Shown piece after piece: positions 5,258 through 9,122 of a stretch of 9,122 bases of DNA (positions are counted from its first letter, which is position 1; every line of letters starts with the position of its first letter). The stretch is taken from NCBI GenBank assembly GCA_017391435.1, contig JAFOYS010000346.1, positions 1 through 9,122 on the forward strand, given 5' to 3'. Position numbers and translations under genes: made by a program. The DNA comes from Alistipes sp. (lineage in GTDB: Bacteria; Bacteroidota; Bacteroidia; Bacteroidales; Rikenellaceae). The notes under the pieces were generated by a model. It searched no databases, was not told where the DNA came from, and saw nothing but the letters and a program-made list of their open reading frames with translations.

Positions 5258-6163
5258 TTGTGAATCAATATATTTAACAATCTGCTGATAATCAGAGGCT
5301 GCAAACCACGCTATCTGTTTTTCGCGCCTAAACCAAGTCATCTGACGCTTTGCATAGTGGCGAGTATTTCGTTTGATAAGTTCAATAGCCTCGTCAAGAG
5401 TGGTTTTACCATCAAAATAGTCAAACATCTCGCTATAACCAACGGTGCTCAGCGAGTTACAATGGCGATAGGGTAGTACGCTGCGCGCCTCGTCTACCAA
5501 TCCCGCCTCAATCATCATATCCACGCGACGGTTTATGCGGTCATAAAGCTCCTCACGAGGCACATCTACGCCAACCATAACAATCTGGAAATCACGCTCC
5601 TTGACCACACCCTTACGCAACTCAGAATACTTCTGACCAGTCACAAGACAGACCTCAAGGGCTCGCATAACGCGTGCTGGATTATTTCTATCTACCACCT
5701 CGTAATACTCTGGATCAAGTTCACGCAACCGTTCAGCAAGTGCCTCTACACCACCTATATGAAGACTATCAGCAAGCTCAGTACGCAGTTCGGGATCCGC
5801 CTCTGGCAAATAATCCATACCCTCACACAGCGCACGAATATAGAGTCCTGAGCCACCAACTGCCACCACCGTATCTACTCTATTAAAGAGCATATCAAGT
5901 CTCTCTAAAGCCGCCTTCTCATACTGACCACAGTTAAAGTCTTCGGTCAGTTCGCGCTCGGCAATAAAGTGATGTTCAACAGATTGTAGTTGCTCATCTG
6001 AAGGATATGCCGTGCCTATCTTAAGACCCTTATACACCTGGCGAGAGTCTGTAGAGATTATAGGCGCATTATAATGTCGGGCAAGAGCGATACTAAGATC
6101 AGTCTTGCCCGATGCTGTAGGTCCAACAACAACAATCAGTCGGCGATTAGTATTCATCGTCAT
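5246..6163 (-). CDS. miaA: tRNA dimethylallyltransferase (tRNA isopentenyltransferase) MiaA
   Basis: A 305-aa cytoplasmic enzyme that transfers the dimethylallyl group of DMAPP to N6 of A37 in tRNAs reading UNN codons, giving i6A37, which strengthens codon-anticodon pairing. The P-loop is GPTASGKT (14-21), followed by the 'IISTDSRQVYKGLKIGTA' segment with Asp39, then 'VVAVGGSGLYIRAL' and the C-terminal 'RNTRHYAKRQMTWFRR' tRNA-binding segment (265-280). Length is normal. I chose the ATG at 6163 because GGAG lies nine bases before it; the ATG at 6157 is nearly as good. Either start overlaps the end of the upstream gene (17 or 11 bp), implying coupled translation. No terminator separates it from tRNA-Leu(UAA), a likely substrate, 36 bp downstream. 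Confidence 0.96.
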   Translation of the reverse strand: MTMNTNRRLIVVVGPTASGKTDLSIALARHYNAPIISTDSRQVYKGLKIGTAYPSDEQLQSVEHHFIAERELTEDFNCGQYEKAALERLDMLFNRVDTVVAVGGSGLYIRALCEGMDYLPEADPELRTELADSLHIGGVEALAERLRELDPEYYEVVDRNNPARVMRALEVCLVTGQKYSELRKGVVKERDFQIVMVGVDVPREELYDRINRRVDMMIEAGLVDEARSVLPYRHCNSLSTVGYSEMFDYFDGKTTLDEAIELIKRNTRHYAKRQMTWFRREKQIAWFAASDYQQIVKYIDSQFGE

Positions 6164-6653
6164 AACTATCGTCTCCGTCAAATTCTCCAAACTCGTCCAT
6201 CATCTCGTCAAAAATTGAACCATCATCTGCAGGCACTGCATCAGGATCATACTGATCTGGCACACGAGCATTCTCAAAAGAGACACGAGGATACTCAAGC
6301 TCTGGATTTGGCTCAGATGCGCTAACCACCTCAAGATAGAAGGCGCGGTCGGCAATCATATCAAACTGATAGATAAGGCGATTGCACTCAGAGACAACAA
6401 GTTCCGCGAGCGAAACCTTCTCCATAGCCACAGGAGCGCCATCAAACTGTTCCTCTCCCAAATCCATCAGAGAAAACTCCTGAAGCGGCTGCCACTGCTC
6501 ATCGGCAGTATAGAAAGAGGCCATACAGTCGTCATACTCAATAGAGGTGATGATAAAGTTGTGAAGCTCAAGAAGGTTCATCTCGTGAGAGACCTCAAAA
6601 TCGCGAACGAAGTTATCATTTTCGTCGCTGAGCATTCTAAGTCTGAGTATCAT
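6147..6653 (-). CDS. Plasmid pRiA4b ORF-3-like protein (PF07929-type)
   Basis: A 168-aa protein whose N-terminal part ('LRLRMLSDENDNFVRDFEVSHEMNLLELHNFIITSIEYDD') fits the pRiA4b ORF-3 / IS1096 passenger family: a beta strand, a short hairpin, then the 'L..LH..I....YDD' helix. Later 'LIYQFDMIADRAFYLEV' matches the 'Y.FD..D.W...I.V' region of that family, though the usual Trp is replaced. The C-terminus is very acidic (DEMMDEFGEFDGDDSYDDEY). Biochemical function is unknown; the old label comes from plasmid and transposon passengers, but there is no sign of a mobile element here. It starts 12 bp after the lipoprotein stop and its stop overlaps the miaA start, so it is in that operon. Family assignment is from memory of the pattern. 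Confidence 0.75.
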   Translation of the reverse strand: MILRLRMLSDENDNFVRDFEVSHEMNLLELHNFIITSIEYDDCMASFYTADEQWQPLQEFSLMDLGEEQFDGAPVAMEKVSLAELVVSECNRLIYQFDMIADRAFYLEVVSASEPNPELEYPRVSFENARVPDQYDPDAVPADDGSIFDEMMDEFGEFDGDDSYDDEY

Positions 6654-6665
6654 AGTCTAAAATTA

Positions 6666-8189
6666 TTACTTAATCTTTACACAACGAATCTGCATTGCAT
6701 TAGCACGCTTTGATGGGTAATTAAGGTTAAACTTGTTAATTGTACGAGTTGTTGTAAGGTCAAAGTACATACAAGTACTCTGCTTACCATCAGCAGTAGC
6801 CCCTGCAGTCCAATAGTAACCCTCCCAAGGCTCTGGCTGTGAAGGATAAACACCCTCTTTAAAGTTCATATTATGAATAACACCATCGTAGTAGTTTCTA
6901 AAACCAGCTGCAAGATAGAAGTGGTTATTAGTACCATCAGATAGCATCCAGCCAAATCTGCCACGAGCATCCTCTATTGACATACCATCCTCCTGAGCAG
7001 TGAGCTGTAGACAGTCAAAGTCAGAGGCTGCAGGGACTCTCCAACCATATGGACACGGATCATAGAGAGTCTTGTTTACACCGCTCCACAGCGAGCTATT
7101 TGCAGTGTGCATCCAGTCACCAACGCCATCACCATCCTCGCTATCTACACAAGCTGGGTTAATAATAAAGGTTGTCGGATTGGCCACTGTATACTCAACA
7201 GTACCTGTTTCTGCAGATGTCTCAGCATACTCTACATAGACTGCACTACCCGAGCCAGAATATACATACTCATCCTCGCCACCAGCACAATCGTGATAGT
7301 ATGGACGCAGGAACGGATCCTTGCGACCCCACTGGTAGTAGAGTCCGTAGCTATCAAGAATCTGCTTGCTGCTATCTTTAGCGCCATTGCTATTTCCAAA
7401 GGCACCGAGATTAAAGTCCATAAAGGTAACACCATTAGAATATGTAGTATAATGCTCTAACGGATTCGCCGTGCTCTTTACAAACCACAAGTGCCAGCTC
7501 CAAAGAACCTCTCCCTTTGCATTTACGGCTGCGATAAGAGCATTTCCATTACGCATTACATACTCACCATTCTCCTTGATATATACATCCTCATCATCCT
7601 CCTCTGTCAGAGCATCTACATAGAACGAAACGCTCTTCTTATCCTCATCATATACAAGGTGGTCAAGCAAAGAGCGCTCACTCTGCCAAAGAATCTCAAC
7701 ATCGCTAACTGCAGAGATTGCCTCACCAGCGCCATTATGCGACACATCAAGCAGATAAGCGGCCATAGGCTGTGTAAGAACATAGCTATTTGCATATTTA
7801 CCACCGTCATTGAGAACAATCACCTTATCACCAATAATATAGCAATCAATAGCGTATGTTGTCACCTCCGACTTTGTCGAGGTCACTGTAAACATTATCT
7901 TACACTCACGCATCTTATCACGCTCGCTGTCGCTCTGAGGCTCAGCTGGGGGTGTTACAGTGATTGTCTTTGCTGTCTGATCGATATCACATTTCCAACC
8001 GCTTGTAATACTCTTTACAGCAACGGCTGTAACATTAGTAGTTGTGTAGGTAATGGTCTGAGGCTCGCCTCCCCACTGAAAATAGAGACCTGTAGCCGAC
8101 AAATCCATACCGTAATCGTACTTCTTTGAACAAGCCCCAAAGATGATTAGAGCGCAAAATGCGAAAAGAATAAATTTCAAATTTCTCAT
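6666..8189 (-). CDS. Large Bacteroidales lipoprotein, BACON-like N-domain plus FISUMP-like C-domain
   Basis: A 507-aa lipoprotein. Its signal sequence ends FGAC, with Cys20 the likely lipidated residue. The next residues (SKKYD) are not a strict acidic surface-export signal, so surface display is likely but not shown. Residues about 25-120 are a beta-rich domain with the 'YTTTNVTAVAVKSITSGWKCDID' pattern of BACON/Ig-like modules. The C-terminal half holds 'GLYYQWGRKDPF' (about 282-293), 'YDPCPYGWRVPAASDF' (about 375-390), 'YYWTAGA' and the terminal 'QIRCVK'. That set is typical of the FISUMP / C-type-lectin-like domain in Bacteroidetes fimbrial and adhesin-like proteins. A role in surface binding is inferred. 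It is the first gene of the operon with the pRiA4b-like gene and miaA. Confidence 0.8.
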   Translation of the reverse strand: MRNLKFILFAFCALIIFGACSKKYDYGMDLSATGLYFQWGGEPQTITYTTTNVTAVAVKSITSGWKCDIDQTAKTITVTPPAEPQSDSERDKMRECKIMFTVTSTKSEVTTYAIDCYIIGDKVIVLNDGGKYANSYVLTQPMAAYLLDVSHNGAGEAISAVSDVEILWQSERSLLDHLVYDEDKKSVSFYVDALTEEDDEDVYIKENGEYVMRNGNALIAAVNAKGEVLWSWHLWFVKSTANPLEHYTTYSNGVTFMDFNLGAFGNSNGAKDSSKQILDSYGLYYQWGRKDPFLRPYYHDCAGGEDEYVYSGSGSAVYVEYAETSAETGTVEYTVANPTTFIINPACVDSEDGDGVGDWMHTANSSLWSGVNKTLYDPCPYGWRVPAASDFDCLQLTAQEDGMSIEDARGRFGWMLSDGTNNHFYLAAGFRNYYDGVIHNMNFKEGVYPSQPEPWEGYYWTAGATADGKQSTCMYFDLTTTRTINKFNLNYPSKRANAMQIRCVKIK

Positions 8190-8228
8190 ATGTCGTTATA
8201 CTATTTTACAAAAACACAAATATTGGTG

Positions 8229-8236
8229 CAAATGTA
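8229..8236 (-). promoter_or_regulatory. -7 element for the lipoprotein-miaA operon
   Basis: Minus strand TACATTTG, matching TAnnTTTG, about 40 bp before the lipoprotein ATG. No good TTTG at the expected spacing (TTAG is the nearest). It lies within a 5-bp-arm inverted repeat, TTGGT/ACCAA (8223-8240). The 13 bases GTACATTTGCACC are identical to those at the tRNA-Leu promoter. Confidence 0.6.
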
Positions 8237-8285
8237 CCAAAAAAGTTGCAAACTAACTAACCTTTAACAACCATTTCTTCAAATT

Positions 8286-8303
8286 ATTGATAAAATTATC
8301 AAT
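8286..8303. promoter_or_regulatory. Perfect 8-bp-arm palindrome, possible operator
   Basis: ATTGATAA-AA-TTATCAAT, an 18-bp inverted repeat with a 2-bp centre and no mismatch. It lies 49 bp upstream of the lipoprotein -7 element and has no T-run, so it does not look like a terminator. A second, shorter inverted repeat ACTAA-N5-TTAGT sits next to it at 8306-8320. Which protein, if any, binds is unknown. Confidence 0.4.
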
Positions 8304-8342
8304 CTACTAACGATTTTAGTTCAAATTTAGTATCACTGAGCA

Positions 8343-8376
8343 CAAAAATACCCCTAACAGCAAGACCGTTAGGGGT
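8343..8376 (-). terminator. Intrinsic terminator of the 4Fe-4S protein gene
   Basis: On the minus strand ACCCCTAAC pairs with GTTAGGGGT (9 bp; arms 8376-8368 and 8358-8350), followed by A then TTTTT. It begins 19 bp after the stop of the 4Fe-4S gene and separates it from the lipoprotein operon. Confidence 0.88.
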
Positions 8377-8395
8377 AATCTACTACGACAGAGAA

Positions 8396-9121
8396 CTACT
8401 TCTTAGGGATACCTCGCTCACAAGGCACCTTTACTTGACATTTGCCACATCCAAAGCGTGGCGCATACTTAACCCTCAGCGTATGTACATAGGCACTACA
8501 CAACTCGTGAGACTTACCACTCTCAAGGGTTATAGCGCCAGCAGGGCAGCGCATACAAGCACCGCAACCAGTACAGTATTCGTAGATATCTGAATAGTTG
8601 CGTGGCGTAACCTCAAGAGGTACATCTACAATCACGCTACCAAAACGACCTGCCACACCGCGCTCTGTAATAAGACTCTTTGAGAGTCCAAAAGTACCCT
8701 GACCACAGATGTAGGCCGCGTGACGCTCGCTCCAGTTGCTGGTAAAACTCAGACTCTTATCCTCAATATCTTCACAGCTTCCCGCCTCAAAGACATACTT
8801 AAACTCGTCACTCGCATATGGAGATAGCGCTTTAATACCTTGATTTACAAACCATTGCTCAAGAAAATGGTTAATCTCTGTAAGAAAAGCCTGACCCTCT
8901 ACACGAGCATACAACCAACCATTGCCAACATCCACACTGTCTGCACAGTTACCCTCTACAACAAAGTCGCTAAAAGGTGCAAAGTAGCTCACAACGCTCT
9001 GTGCGCCCGCCATCCACTCACGCGGAGTGCGAAAGATATGACCAACCGCCTGAGGAGCCTTTAGCCCATCCCACAAAGGATCTGTTGCCGAGCCAATCTT
9101 AACAATAGGGGAGTCATACAA
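8396..9121 (-). CDS. 4Fe-4S protein related to epoxyqueuosine reductase, 5'-partial
   Basis: 241 codons; the frame is open at the right edge, so the start is outside the window. The protein resembles the QueG-like (COG1600) group of iron-sulfur oxidoreductases. The segment 'ERHAAYICGQGTFGLSKSLITERGVAGRFGSVIVD' corresponds to the region preceding the ferredoxin domain in QueG-like proteins. A cluster motif CTGCGACMRCP (codons at 8543-8575) and a second Cys group, CGKCQVKVPCERGIP, follow near the C-terminus. In QueG the two clusters pass electrons to cobalamin for the last step of queuosine synthesis. This branch is shorter and its real substrate is uncertain. The first cluster is spaced CX2CX2CX2CP, one residue shorter than the usual CX2CX2CX3CP. 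A terminator follows the stop. Confidence 0.75.
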   Translation of the reverse strand: MYDSPIVKIGSATDPLWDGLKAPQAVGHIFRTPREWMAGAQSVVSYFAPFSDFVVEGNCADSVDVGNGWLYARVEGQAFLTEINHFLEQWFVNQGIKALSPYASDEFKYVFEAGSCEDIEDKSLSFTSNWSERHAAYICGQGTFGLSKSLITERGVAGRFGSVIVDVPLEVTPRNYSDIYEYCTGCGACMRCPAGAITLESGKSHELCSAYVHTLRVKYAPRFGCGKCQVKVPCERGIPKK

Positions 9122-9122
9122 C

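Noticed and set aside
6147..6653. pRiA4b ORF-3 / IS1096 passenger label as evidence of a mobile element
   Set aside because: The family is widespread in chromosomes; there are no inverted repeats or transposase here and the gene is locked in an operon with miaA.
7491..8129. A 212-codon open frame on the plus strand opposite the lipoprotein gene
   Set aside because: It is antisense to a well-supported gene and its Cys/Ile/Leu-rich translation looks like a complementary-strand shadow, with no promoter or start signal.

Overview
The window looks like chromosomal DNA from a member of the Bacteroidales (phylum Bacteroidota); I cannot place it to family. Four things point there: promoters of the Bacteroidetes type (TTTG, about 20 bp, TAnnTTTG) in front of rho and of a tRNA gene; a Rho factor with a long low-complexity insert; a large surface-type lipoprotein with the 'YYQWGRKDPF ... 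DPCPYGWRVP' C-terminal domain common in Bacteroidales; and mostly absent Shine-Dalgarno sequences.

Layout from left to right. (1) The C-terminal part of a thioredoxin-fold (TlpA/AhpC-like) protein on +, whose 3' end overlaps by 9 bp the end of a convergent minus-strand pair: an unrecognised 108-aa protein followed by a secreted HExxH (peptidase-MA-like) metalloprotein. (2) A divergent promoter region, then on + the rho gene, followed after one base by a gene for a secreted S1/P1-type nuclease with all nine zinc ligands. This pair ends at a strong intrinsic terminator at 4391-4422. (3) A gene-free stretch of about 700 bp made of 2.4 tandem copies of a 294-bp unit, on the minus strand directly downstream of tRNA-Leu(UAA). 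Each unit begins with an exact copy of the last 20 bases of that tRNA and carries the same intrinsic terminator. (4) tRNA-Leu(UAA) with its own promoter, whose -33 box lies inside the end of miaA. (5) A minus-strand operon: lipoprotein, pRiA4b ORF-3-like protein, miaA (the last two overlap). (6) An intergenic region with a perfect palindrome, a promoter and a terminator. (7) The C-terminal part of a 4Fe-4S protein related to epoxyqueuosine reductase, cut by the right edge.

Two functional links stand out. MiaA prenylates A37 of tRNAs with an A36-A37-A38 motif, and the tRNA-Leu(UAA) 36 bp downstream of miaA has that motif, so enzyme and substrate can share a transcript. The repeat array after the tRNA closely resembles in plan the E. 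coli tyrT/rtT arrangement (tandem repeats each starting with a tRNA 3' end). It is the best candidate here for an undescribed element.
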